Below, in pieces: positions 1 to 10,095 of a stretch of DNA of 64,000 nucleotides; the stretch's first letter is position 1; each line of letters begins with the position of its first letter. The notes beneath the pieces are model-generated. The model was given only the letters and a program-made list of their open reading frames with translations. It did not search any database and was not told where the DNA came from. Source of the DNA: Macrostomum hystrix (taxonomy: Eukaryota > Platyhelminthes > Macrostomidae); NCBI GenBank assembly GCA_950097015.1, contig CATNEN010000010.1, positions 3,054,501 to 3,118,500 on the forward strand, given 5' to 3'. Position numbers and translations under genes: made by a program.

Positions 1-420
1 ATGCAAGCTGAGCACAAGTTTTTCTTCCTGCATTAGGAACTGGTCTGAACTGGACCCTGCGAGCCCGCCTCTTCTCTGCTCAGTCAATTAACTGCAGGAC
101 TGTGCCTGAGCACTTTCACTGACTTTAGCCTTTGTATTTTGCTAAAGCTGTACACCTTTTTTACGCATGAGGACCTTCAAGATTAGATTTAGATTTGATA
201 CTTACTTGGATACACGCCAAGGCTGACTTTCTCTTTCGTGACCTCTTCCTATACCCAAAGGTGTGTTATGCTCTGGCATAGGCAATCATCATCCAGGACT
301 GTCGCTAGGCTAGCGTTGCAGCAATTAGCCATACTCATCAATTGCCTGTTGTTTACGAGCTACAAAGCTATTTGTTCCACTTGCACCTGTGGCAGGATAT
401 CCTACTTGCATCCGCATGGG
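1..420. other. Intergenic, nothing recognised
   Basis: No coding region, RNA gene or repeat array could be supported here. The short open frame at 238-447 has no family resemblance and runs into the inverted repeat that follows. Confidence 0.5.
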
Positions 421-944
421 CAGGACCACAGATACTATAAACACTAGATAGGCCACTCAGGCTAATTTTCTGGGCAAGTTTTTTATTCTACTTTCTGCTT
501 AGTAGCAATCAAAGGAAGCAACAGTATTATTTGCTAAGTTAGACAAAACGAGCGACTGTTTTCGAGACATCATTTGCTATAATATCGTCATAGACAACTA
601 ACTTGTTTGGGCAGTAATGGCGTACATTAAGACGCGACAGTGTACAATGCCGCTTATCTTTTAAAGAGGAGGGAGGGGGTAGTCTGAAATGGGGTTTATA
701 TCGGTTTCCTATAAGGCAGGGCAGGGTGAGTGGATCGATAATTTAGGCGCACTGGTGGTGGGGATAGAAAACCAAGGACTGCACATAGCTATCCTGGGTT
801 AGGGGTGGGGGTTTGAGAGGTTGGGGGTTAGAAATTTTGGGGCTGGCGAATCGTGTTTAAATACAAGCTTATATTGTTGATAAACAGGAAGAGTCAAGAG
901 TTATTGAAACTACTAGCTTTTCTATCTCGTAGAAATGATTCGAT

Positions 945-1720
945 TTGATTCGAACCACTGCTGTGCTCCAATTGCACGAGCTCTGTGCTATCACCACCGA
1001 GAAAGGAAATCCGGTGCGAATGCATAGATTTCCAAAAGATAAAACTGTGGCGAAGCGCTGGCAGCAGCTATTGGAGTTGGATATTGACCTGCAAACAATT
1101 AAGTCGCGGGGCCTACGTGTATGCAGCATGCACTTTACGGACGAGGCCTACAACTGCCCTACAAAGCGCCACGAACAAGACACCCGTCTTCACTGGGACG
1201 CAATCCCACACCGAGAGCTGGTGCTGCCTCGGCTCGTTCGAATAGACCCTCTGTGCAAAGAACTGATGATGAAGCTGACAACATGTACCCTCCAATGCTG
1301 GAGCCAATTAGCGTTCAATGAAAAGCCCGAATTGGCGCCCTGAGATCAGTAGCGGGTGGCGGGCTCTCTAAGCCGGATTCATCGGCTAGGAACTGTGAGG
1401 ATGACGGCTGCTCAGCTGCGATCTCAGCTTCCGGCGCATCAGCTTGCGCATCAGTAGGACGAGACGACAGCAATGCTGCAACCAGTGACTGGACACCGCC
1501 GAGTGAAGCCTCTGGCAGCAATTCAAACAAGCAGCCATCCCGCTGCTGCACGAACCGATAGGCCTGGCTACTGTCCAAGACGATGCAGTACTGAACGAGG
1601 CCACTGAATACGTAGCTGGTTACGTGCTGAAAAAGAGTGGCGTATTGGACTGCAGCGACTGCAGGGCGGAGCCGACAGTGTCAGATTCGTCTGGCTGTCA
1701 TATGCAGCACGCTGCGAAAG
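945..1720 (+). pseudogene. THAP-transposase remnant
   Basis: The frame at 945-1343 encodes a THAP-like stretch: MHRFPKDKTVAKRW, then VCSMHFTDEAY (the C-x2-H half of the zinc site), then a tract ending in AIP. This order (FPKD, RW, CSxHF, AIP) is typical of THAP zinc fingers. The first cysteine pair is not convincingly in the same frame. About 250 bp downstream, in another frame around 1590-1720, ATEYVAGYVLKKSGVLDC followed by SDC resembles the YxAGYVxxK..C..C block near the C terminus of THAP9/P-type transposases. The RNase H-like catalytic core between them is absent or unrecognisable. I read this as an internally deleted, frameshifted transposase gene. Confidence 0.55.
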
Positions 1721-1822
1721 TTTCACAAACTGCGATGAGCTGATTAATTGATGAGAAATCATTCTATTTAGATAAACGAATTTGGAGTATATAATAGCTT
1801 GCATTTGCTAAGTCATATACTA

Positions 1823-2165
1823 GTAGTAGTAATAATAATAATAATAATAATAATTGATTACACCTGCCCCAATTGGGCCAGATGTGCAGCCGACAGCACT
1901 GCCGCAGCCAATGCGCGGCGCATCTGAAGGCTGATCTGCGTACGGCTGTTCAGTCCATGGACTGCGGGGAACGCAACACCCACCTTCAATTATCCCAGCT
2001 AATGCTGGTACCCATTTAACAGCTGGGTGAACTGAAGCAAAGCAGAGTTAAGTGTCTTGCTAAAGGACACAAATTGTTTTAGTGGAGTCGGGAATCGAAC
2101 CCCCGACCTTCAAATCGTGAGTCCGACGCTCTAACCAATAGGCTACAACCTCTTCTAGGCTACAA
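1823..2165 (-). mobile_element. tRNA-derived SINE (full-length copy)
   Basis: Read on the minus strand, the element starts with a tRNA-like head containing an A-box-like TTGGTTAGAGCGTCGG and a B box GGGTTCGATTC. A roughly 200-bp body follows, including TTAAATGGGTACCAG and CAGTCCATGGACTGAACAGC, and it ends in an (ATT)n tail at 1823-1852. The same body occurs on the plus strand at 45693-45940, which shows it is a dispersed family. Pol III-transcribed tRNA-head SINEs with simple-repeat tails are typical. It is inserted in the THAP transposon remnant. Confidence 0.75.
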
Positions 2166-2429
2166 CCTAAGTATAGTTAACTGCAATAATATGGCCGTCA
2201 ATGCAATCTAAAGCATTCACACTAGTGCTTTTTGTCGTAGAAATTATAGTTAAATGTTTATTTTTGCTAATAATATCATAATACAATTGCTGCATTGTAT
2301 TCATCTTGGTTTTAAATTAAAAAAACGCCTAAATTTTTTTTATCCCTACTAAGCAGAAAGTAGAATGAACTCGTGTTGTGAAAATTAGCCTGAGTGGCCT
2401 ATCTAGTGTTTATAGTATCTGTGGTGAGA

Positions 2430-3280
2430 GTGTAACACGGACCACGTGCTTAGACAATTGTCTTAAATCTGCAGGTTTCCTTCTAAACGTGTTTTTAGTG
2501 ACATATGACTTTAAATATTTTTTAACAATTGGTATTATTTCTAATTGATTTTCAGAAGTACATGCGAGTCATTACATATATATTTTTTCTTTTCGTTCCA
2601 TTTAATCGTTGTTTCGACTTTTTTATTGTTATCCAAACGAAATCAGAATTAAGTAAATAAAATTGAACATTGAACATGAAAACATTGAACATTGAAATTC
2701 AAAGACATGCGAATAGCGCGCATTTTGTAAAAAATTAGATTCGATTTTCAGCTGCGTTCAGTCACGAATTCCATTCCCATATCTGCAGAGAAATATGTCG
2801 CAATGCCTCCTATAGTAGCAGTAGGGCTGTAGCCGAAAACAAACTGAGCATTTAGTTTTTTTTAAGTTCGAACATACTTTTATCAGGTGCACTGACAAAA
2901 ATACTAGTATCTACTATCTACGGTTTAATAGAAGGGCAGTATTCTCACAACCAATTCCTAAAACCCTTGGCACAATGCTTTGTCGTTATGCACAGCAAGT
3001 TCAGATCTTAAAGCGACGCCGACGTGTTGTGATAATCGAGGGATTTTAGACAAGTTAAAATCTCCGGCTCCAAGATAGATAACTCAACTAAATTTTCAGC
3101 GCCGCACGAGAACAAAAATCTGCGAGACCCAGATATCTCGTATAAGTACTGCATGGGAACGATGCATGTCTACACATTTGCATTTAATTCTTATCGTCAC
3201 GTGCTGTGGCGTGTGTAAATATGAATGCTACATGGTGTCTATTCAGCTACCGCTACAAAATACTTATCAGCAAGAATGTC
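2430..3280. other. AT-rich intergenic region
   Basis: No gene or repeat is supported. It separates the THAP transposon remnant from the promoter of the small secreted protein gene. Confidence 0.5.
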
Positions 3281-3288
3281 TATAAAAA
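3281..3288 (+). promoter_or_regulatory. TATA box of the small secreted protein gene
   Basis: TATAAAAA lies 67 nt upstream of the ATG at 3355. This would place transcription start near 3310 with a short 5' leader. Confidence 0.5.
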
Positions 3289-3354
3289 TGTAACATCAAA
3301 CAGTCCAACAAAAAGGATCCGCTACTCGGATAGTAAGACTATTTTTAAACGAAG

Positions 3355-4246
3355 ATGAAGTTCTTCATTCTACTCGCCCTGTGCGCCTTTGCCACTGTGG
3401 CACAGGCCAACTGTAAGTCGATATATCTATTTAAGTTTTGTCACCTCCTTATACATAAACATTATTAATGGAGTCCACTTGGAAGGTTGCGAACTGAAGC
3501 TTTCCTATTTCGGTCGCTAGTCCGGGGTCATGTTGAGTGCCACTTCTGAGGTCCTGTAGGGTTCCAGTCCTGAGGTCCTGTAGGGTGCCAGTCCTGAGGT
3601 CCTGTAGGGTTCCAGTCCTGAGGTTCTGTAGGGTGCCAGTCATGGGGTCCTGTTGGGTGCCAGTCCTGAGGTTCTGTAGGGTGCCAGTCCTGAGGTCCTG
3701 TAGGGTGCCAGTCCTGAGGTCCTGTAGGGTGCCAGTCCTGAGGTCCTGTAGGGTGCCAGTCCTGAGGTTCTGTAGGGTGCCAGTCATGGGGTCCTGTTGG
3801 GTGCCAGTCCTGAGGTTCTGTAGGGTGCCAGTCCTGAGGTCCTGTAGGGTGCCAGTCCTGAGGTTCTGTAGGGTGCCAGTCCTGAGGTCCTGTAGGGTGC
3901 CAGTCATGGGGTTCTGTAGGGTGCCAGTCCTGAGGTCCTGTAGGGTGCCAGTCATGGGGCCCTGTAGGGTGCCAGTCCTGAGGTCCTGTATAGGGTGCAA
4001 GCAACGAACCCTAGCAAATTCACCATCTAAAATGAAATGAAACCCCACGCAGACGGCATGGACCCGATGATTCGCGATGCCATCGACTGGGTTGAGCGGT
4101 TCGTGCCGGAGGTCAAGGAAGTGCGCATCAACGGCAGCTACATCGAAATCCTGGCCAAGGTCATCGACGCCATACAGCGGTACCCAGGCCTGAAGGACCA
4201 AATGCAGAGGGATAATCCGCTGCTGTTCAAGCTGCTACTCGGTTAA
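3355..4246 (+). CDS. Small secreted helical protein, two exons (83 aa)
   Basis: Exon 1 (3355-3412) encodes an almost pure signal peptide, MKFFILLALCAFATVAQA, and ends at the donor T|GTAAGT. Exon 2 (4053-4246) follows the acceptor CCACGCAG, keeps phase 1 and ends at TAA. The mature part is about 65 residues with no cysteine. It contains amphipathic-looking stretches such as AIDWVERFVPEVKEV and YIEILAKVIDAIQRY and one possible N-glycosylation site (NGS). Total coding length is 252 nt. The intron is mostly a 24-bp minisatellite. A TATA box lies upstream and an AATAAA lies at about 4403. I do not recognise the family. Export from the cell is inferred from the signal peptide; the function is unknown. 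Confidence 0.7.
3537..3996 (+). repeat. 24-bp minisatellite in the intron
   Basis: About 19 tandem units of 24 bp with the core GTCCTGAGGTCCTGTAGG and two main variants (TCATGGGG or TCCTGAGG in the middle). Because 24 is divisible by 3, long spurious reading frames run through it on both strands. It lies within the intron of the small secreted protein gene. Confidence 0.9.
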
Positions 4247-4900
4247 ACTTTAATAAGCTCGTAAACTTGCACTCCCCAAAGTACACTCGATATAACAAAG
4301 AAACTTAAAAAATTGCCACTAAATAATGATGTAAGGGTATATTATTAATAATATATATTTTGATTGAAATAAGCTGCTAAATTTTGTGCCAAAAGAATTA
4401 TGAATAAATAAAGCCAATGCAACTCGAATAGCTAATAGTAGAAAGCTAGTTTTCTAAAAAGCTAAAAAAGAATTTCAAATTTGCTCAAACAAATAGCTCA
4501 CATTCAAACTGCAGGGTGGGAGGCACAGGTACAGGTACTTTTATACCCACATGCTTTAAAATGCTCCGTAAAATGCCCTCGCTACAGTAGCTAGGCGAGC
4601 ACATAATTGCGATATGTTCATTTCATCGCATTCGGCATCCACTGTAAGGTTTTTTGCGATAGGTGTGAATTATCTCATCGCTTGTTTAGAAGCAAAATTT
4701 TCACGAAGAATTTAAACTTACTGCGAAAAAAACATTTCATTGATTACTGAATTGTACCATACTTCTAGCTAAGTTTGATGGAGATAGCTCGACGACGCAA
4801 CTCCTAGCTTTTGGCTCATAAACCATCGCATATCTCTTGCTGTCTTTGTGTAACGACTTAGTTCGCCTGAAATGGACTTTACCTTCAGAATGTTCGCTGT
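4247..4900. other. 3' flank and AT-rich intergenic region
   Basis: AATAAA at 4403-4408 is a likely polyadenylation signal for the small secreted protein gene. I see nothing else up to the 21-bp array. Confidence 0.45.
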
Positions 4901-4904
4901 CTTC

Positions 4905-5153
4905 TGACAGAGCTTGGCTGTCTCCAGATGGAGCTTGGCTGTCTCCAGATGGAGCTTGGCTGTTCGCAGATGGAGCTTGGCTGTTCGCAGATGGAGCTTG
5001 GCTGTCTCCAGATGGAGCTTGGCTGTCTCCAGATGGAGCTTGGCTGTTCGCAGATGGAACTTGGCTGTCTCCAGATGGAGCTTGGCTGTTTGCAGATGGA
5101 GCTTGGCTGTCTCCAGATGGAGCTTGGCTGTTCGCAGATGGAGCTTGGCTGCC
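4905..5153 (+). repeat. 21-bp minisatellite downstream of the ankyrin-cGLR gene
   Basis: About 11-12 units of 21 bp with the core GATGGAGCTTGGCTGT followed by CTCCA, TTCGCA or TTTGCA. It lies just past the 3' end of the minus-strand ankyrin-cGLR gene. The frames through it are artefacts of a unit length divisible by 3. Confidence 0.9.
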
Positions 5154-5213
5154 TATATGTACCGATTAGAAAACTGATCAAAGGATGTGATGTCTCAAAT
5201 AAAGAGCAGCAAA

Positions 5214-8200
5214 TTATGGCATACGTTTTCCGACAATCGCTTTTACCAGACCGGCTCCCGAGGGTCGTCGCAGGGTTTCCTCGATTAGTTTCTTTTTTAA
5301 AAGCGGCTGAAATACAGTTTCAGAGGCCTCTACTAGCAAGAAGGCAAAAAGGCGAGAAGGAACTGATGTCAGAGTTCGAAGGCAATGTACCAACTACATA
5401 CCTGCGATTCCATAAGGGTTGACACTAGCCAGCTCAGGTGAGCTGCCGATATATCCTTCCTGCGCTTATTAATGATGGGTGCTAGGAACAACTCGCTGAT
5501 ATCGGGCCGCAAGCAGTAGTGCAGAAGCAGCCTCAGATCCTGCGGATCTTGGTAGTCCCAGGAAAATGTTTTGAACAAGGCTGTTGTGCTGCCTTCTCCC
5601 TCAGTCTCCCTAATCTGCTCGAACGATAGGGCTTTAAACAGCGCGTAGAAGTTAATGTAGCACTCATTTTCGCGTCTAAGCGGAAAAATCTCGACTAGAT
5701 GAGGTGGTAAAAACTTTAGTTCGATTCTCTTGTCGAAGAAAAAGTGAAACTTCCAAGCGGAATCATTCTTTTCAAGATACTTCAAAACATATTCTACGGA
5801 GGGTTTTCCTGCTTCGAACCTGACACCCTTGCTGACTGAGGCGTCGCTGCCGGTATTGATTGACATGGGCTTGCCCGCCTTCATCAGTGCCATGGCTCTG
5901 AGGCACTCCCGGGTCGTCCGGGCCCAATCGGGAATGCTGTTGATTTGCTTCTGGATGGTCGGACCGCTGAACTCGGCACTGGCCAGCTCAGATAACACAC
6001 TCCTAACAATGTAGTACGTGTCGTGATACTTCACATCGCCAGTCTGTACTGGTCGCTCGCCCAGCTCGGGCATAATCAGAAAAAAGTGCAATTGGTACTC
6101 AGTGACGTCATTCTTGCACAGATTTCGTCGAAACTCTTTCAACAAGATTGGAAGTTTCTCAATAGTCTCAATGACAGCGCTTCGAATTCTGTCAATGGAG
6201 CTGTGACCGCGATGAAGGTACACGAAGGCGTCTCGAAGAAAGAAGTGCCGCATGCAATGATGCTCTGAGATCGAGCCCGGGTGAAGGAGACCATCCTGCA
6301 GCATCTCCAGAGATCGTTTCACCAAGGCAAGGAGGTTCTCCTTGCGCCAATCTTCCTTCGGAGTCTTGTCCAGCATGAAGAATAATATATTCTTGGCGTG
6401 ATACGTCTTCAGACCTTTTACAGAGGCAGAAATGACTCTTTTAATGATGTACTTTAGTAGAACAAAAACCTGGCCTTGGACATCTGTGAGGCAGTGCATG
6501 AGTCGTCTCTCAAGCAAATTCGTGCTCACTCGCATCCACTTGCCCTCCAGTCCTGGCGGCGAGGCGGCAACCAAATGGAACCACGATTGGTTGAGCTCAT
6601 CCTTTAGCGATTTCAAAACTTCTGGATCGATGCAAGACTGATGGTCAGGCTGTAGCACTCTGATGTCGGGGTACTTACAGCAGTGATAAGCAGTCACAAA
6701 GTCGATGCTCGGTCGCAGCATCGAACCCTTTTGAGAGGCGCTTGGCTTTGAAACTACAACAGGTAAAAGTTACAGCAATAGTGATTTCGAATTTAACATA
6801 CTGATAGCGCTCGTAATAATGCTAACTCTCACCTGAGATAGAGTACTCGAAGTGTCCGTCCTTGTACTTTTCTTTGTCGCATGTGTGTACCAATTTAGCA
6901 GCTTGCATTACAGTCAGGTCAATGTCCGAATCGTCGTCCAGCCTTCCATCGTTCTGCGTAAAGCTCATACCCCAACCATCAGCGAAGCTGCCAACAATAA
7001 ATACGCCGTCAGTAGACAGGATTTGCCTCTGAATAGCTTCCAGTGCGCCAGCTACAGTCCTCAAAATCGCGGCGTTCTTTGCGTTGAACCCAGCACGGGC
7101 CATTTCGTCACTCAGCGTCGCTGCGTTTGTGCACTTTGAAGCCACGGTCTGCGCCAAGTGCGACAGCTCATGCTGATTTACAGAATGCAATTCATCCATT
7201 ACAAGCGTCGTCAACCATGGCGCTATGGATGCCTGGGCGAGGAGGAGGGCTCGAGTGATTTCAGTTTGGCCGTTGTACATGGCGATTGTTAATGCTGTTT
7301 CTTTCTTTCGATTCTGCAGACTGACATCGGCTCCGCTTCGTATCAGAGTTAAAGCAATCTCCACGTGCCCGTTCCTGGCCGCTATCATCAGCGGCGTCCA
7401 TCCAGCTCGAGTCTGAGCATCAATATTCGCCCGAGCATTCACTAGCATCTCAACCATTCGAAAGTGTCCACTCTTCGCCGCAAGAAACAGTGGCGACGCG
7501 CCGGACTTTGCGTTAACGCAGGCTCCCGCGTCAATCAAGCTGGTCACCGCATCGATGTGGCCCGTGGAGGCCGCTATGCAAAGAGCGGAGTCACCAGCTC
7601 TTGTCTGTCTGTCAATCTGGGCGCCGGCTGACACCAGCAAGGAGACGACGCTGGTGTGCCCCTGCTGCGCTGACGCATACAGAGGCGAGGAGCCCCTGCG
7701 ATTGCCGAGATTGACATCGGCGCCTGACGTCATCAGCTTACGCACGGTGTTTGGGCTACCATTCTTGGCTGCCATCAAAAGCGCTGAAGCTCCCAATTTA
7801 GTCTGATGGTTTATCTTAGCTCCTGCCTGGATGAGCTCAGCCACCACAGCTGGGTGATCTTGGCGGGTCGCAATAATAAGCGGCGTGCAGCCGTCATTGT
7901 CCGTCAGATCAACAATGGCTCCCTCTTTGATGAGCGATTTAACAGGATCGATGCGTCCTGACTGAGCAGCAGCATGAAGTGCTGTCCGCCCATAGCTGGT
8001 CTGAAGGTTTACGTCAGCCCCAGAAGTAATGAGTATGGAAATCACATCCACGTATCCGTGCTGAGCAGCGATGTACAGCGGCGATGCCCTCGAACCATGC
8101 AGACAGATGTTGACCATCGCACCGGACTCGATTAGCAGGCTGACAAACTCAGCGTGACCACCCTTGGCGGCAAGGTGCAGCGGGGTGGCCCCCGACCTGC

Positions 8201-8897
8201 TCGGCTGGTTCGTATCGAGGATGGTCTGGGCGGTGATGTACTTCGTGGTCAGCTCCACCTGGCCGCACAATGCCGCAATGTGAAGCGGTGTAGAGCCGTG
8301 GTCGTCAATGGTGCTTAAGTCGGCCCCGGCAGCTAAAAGAAGACTCAGAATCTCCCCGTGGCCCCTCATCAAGGCCAACTCCGCTATGGTCAGGCGTTTG
8401 CTACGCATGATGCACTTCTCCAACTCGCTGAGCGGCCTTTCCAACACCTGCAGATTTGTCGCCATGCCTTCCAGCGCCCAGAGAGCGGACGAGCAGGAGC
8501 TACGAAAGTCAATATCGGCGCCCGCTCGAAGCAGGACCTCCACGGAATCGAGCCGGCCTAATAAGACGGCTATGAACAGTGGCGATCCGACTGCCAGATC
8601 CCCGGTGCAGTAGATTGTGGCACCCATCTTCAGAAGCAGCCGAATAGCGGCACCCGCGGTCCTTGGCGATGCGGCGGCCACGTGCAACGGCCTGCTTCCG
8701 TCGGGTGCTCTGGAGTTCACAATTTCCGGATTATCCACGAGAAGCGCCTCTGCCGAGTTTAGCTCGCCGTTCAACAGTGCTAGTCTGAGTTGTTCCGATA
8801 AGGTGCGTGGTATAGTAGAGTCTATATCCCGGACTTCGGCCATCTGGTCCGGAATCGCGCATCCGATAGCTGGACATTGCCAAGCATTATCACGCAT
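5214..8897 (-). CDS. Ankyrin-repeat Mab-21/cGAS-like nucleotidyltransferase (cGLR-type), three exons, 1169 aa
   Basis: Exons are 8897-6833, 6753-5402 and 5306-5214. Donors TCAG|GTGAGA and CGCAG|GTATGT, and acceptors TTGTAG and ATTTCAG, keep phase; total 3510 nt. Residues about 30-600 carry some 13-14 ankyrin repeats (TPLHLAAKGGH, GADVNLQ and similar). The nucleotidyltransferase motif follows: GS at about 636-637 with paired acids at D658 and D660 in SDID. Exon 2 (about 689-1139) resembles the Mab-21 helical lobe: KTYHAKNILFFMLDKTP, W(R)KENL, then HHCMRHFFLRDAF. In animals, cGAS-like receptors of this fold sense nucleic acids and make cyclic dinucleotides, but many Mab-21 proteins have no known activity. 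The ankyrin array probably recruits partners or ligands. The start at 8897 is the first ATG after a TATA box. Fold is confident; sensor role is inferred. Confidence 0.85.
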
Positions 8898-8940
8898 TTT
8901 TGTTCCAAAAGCGGCTCTCACAAACACTCCATGCCAGATT

Positions 8941-8948
8941 TTTATATA
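8941..8948 (-). promoter_or_regulatory. TATA box of the ankyrin-cGLR gene
   Basis: On the minus strand TATATAAA lies 44 nt before the ATG at 8897. The spacing allows a very short leader and supports that start over the in-frame GTG further upstream. Confidence 0.5.
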
Positions 8949-8949
8949 C

Positions 8950-10095
8950 TTGGCAGGTGCGGCCGTGCCTTTAGAAAATTACACGGCAAGTCCCGGCCAA
9001 AGCTGTCAAAAAACATTAAATGCAGCAATTGCTCACTAGCAAGCTACTGCCCTGTTGTGGTTTGAGTTCTGAAACTTAATTAGATCTGATAAGATACGAG
9101 CGTAGTAGCTTAAAAACAGACGTCTGCAACATCCAACTGTTGAGCCCAGAGTGTCGTTGGAAGTACAGTGATTTTGCTTTGATTGCTCTCTGGTGGGCCA
9201 GACTGCAGCTAAGCCACAAAATACCGGATGTTCCATTGTGCCGACCTCGAGTTTGACTCCGTTGATTAAAATATATTCTAAAATATTTCTCAGCGACGTA
9301 ACCGCCTTTTCAAAATTGGCACCCACAAAGATTTGAACACTCTTCTGGAGTCTAGTAGCTTCGGGTTAGAGCTTCCGACTCCAAACTGAAAGGTCCGGGG
9401 TTCGAATCACGGCTCAGAGAAAGACAAAGCAAGATCCTGAAAAAGTACAATTTTCATTTCACCGTGCTGTGAAATTGCAACAAAAATCTGCTGCAGCAAA
9501 ATTACCTGCTAGTTTTTGGATTTGCCAGGCAATAGCTGCGGCTGTACATCTTCTTTTTCTATACATTCCTACCCTGTCAACCGCATTTCAGAGCCATCAG
9601 AAACAATCAACTATAACAAATAAGGCACTGATCTTAAATAGTGATACAAGCGTACAAGCCAGGCAGAATATATATTTGTGACCTGTAAAAGAACAAGAAG
9701 AAAATTTGTATAAAAGAGAAAGTTGTAAGTGCACTCAGGAACATTTAGAAATAATTTTGTGTATTTCTATGAAATTAATCTCTATAAGTAAGTACTGTAC
9801 TGCTTGTTAATAACTGAACTAAATGGTTTCTTAAAAATATAGCATTTGTTTGAATATTGCCTATAATACGAGAGCTTTATCATAAATGGTGCAGAGTGTT
9901 AGTAACTTTTATTGCTTTGGTTAGCGACACCAGGACAACTATTACTAGATAAGAATCTCGCTTTTAAAAAGAATATATAGGAAGAGCAGCTCAAGTCACT
10001 ATGGTTAAGCGCATTAGCGTGGCGGTCTTTTGCTAAGCCACGCTTCCGTGCACATGCTCCCACAGTACTAGCAGTAGTGCAGTCAGCGAGCGGGC
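8950..10095. other. Intergenic region with a SINE-head fragment
   Basis: No coding region is supported. At about 9352-9420 a tRNA-like segment carries GGGTTAGAGCTTCCGACTC (A-box-like) and GGGGTTCGAATCAC (B box), suggesting a SINE head. It differs from the family at 1823 and 45693. No cloverleaf good enough for a functional tRNA is apparent. Confidence 0.45.

Larger units (their letters stand above)
426..2428 (+). mobile_element. Decayed THAP-type (P-element-like) DNA transposon with inverted repeats
   Basis: An arm at about 426-512 reappears inverted at about 2347-2428. Shared blocks include CCACAGATACTATAAACACT and TTCTACTTTCTGCTTAGTAG. Between the arms on the plus strand lie a THAP-like fragment and a short C-terminal transposase-like fragment (separate entry). 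The right half also holds a reversed SINE. P elements make 8-bp target duplications, but I could not find a clear one at the arm tips, so the outer limits are approximate. The coding part is broken, so the copy should be immobile unless helped in trans. It could also belong to another THAP-bearing transposon group. Confidence 0.6.

Noticed and set aside
945-1343. A working THAP-domain gene
   Set aside because: The frame ends soon after the zinc finger, the catalytic core is missing and the C-terminal block is in another frame within transposon arms.
3449-4201. A 250-codon minus-strand frame with TGTLQDLR repeats
   Set aside because: Runs through the 24-bp array and antisense to a well-supported two-exon gene.
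9352-9420. Functional tRNA gene
   Set aside because: A and B boxes are visible but stems do not pair as a cloverleaf; better explained as a SINE head.
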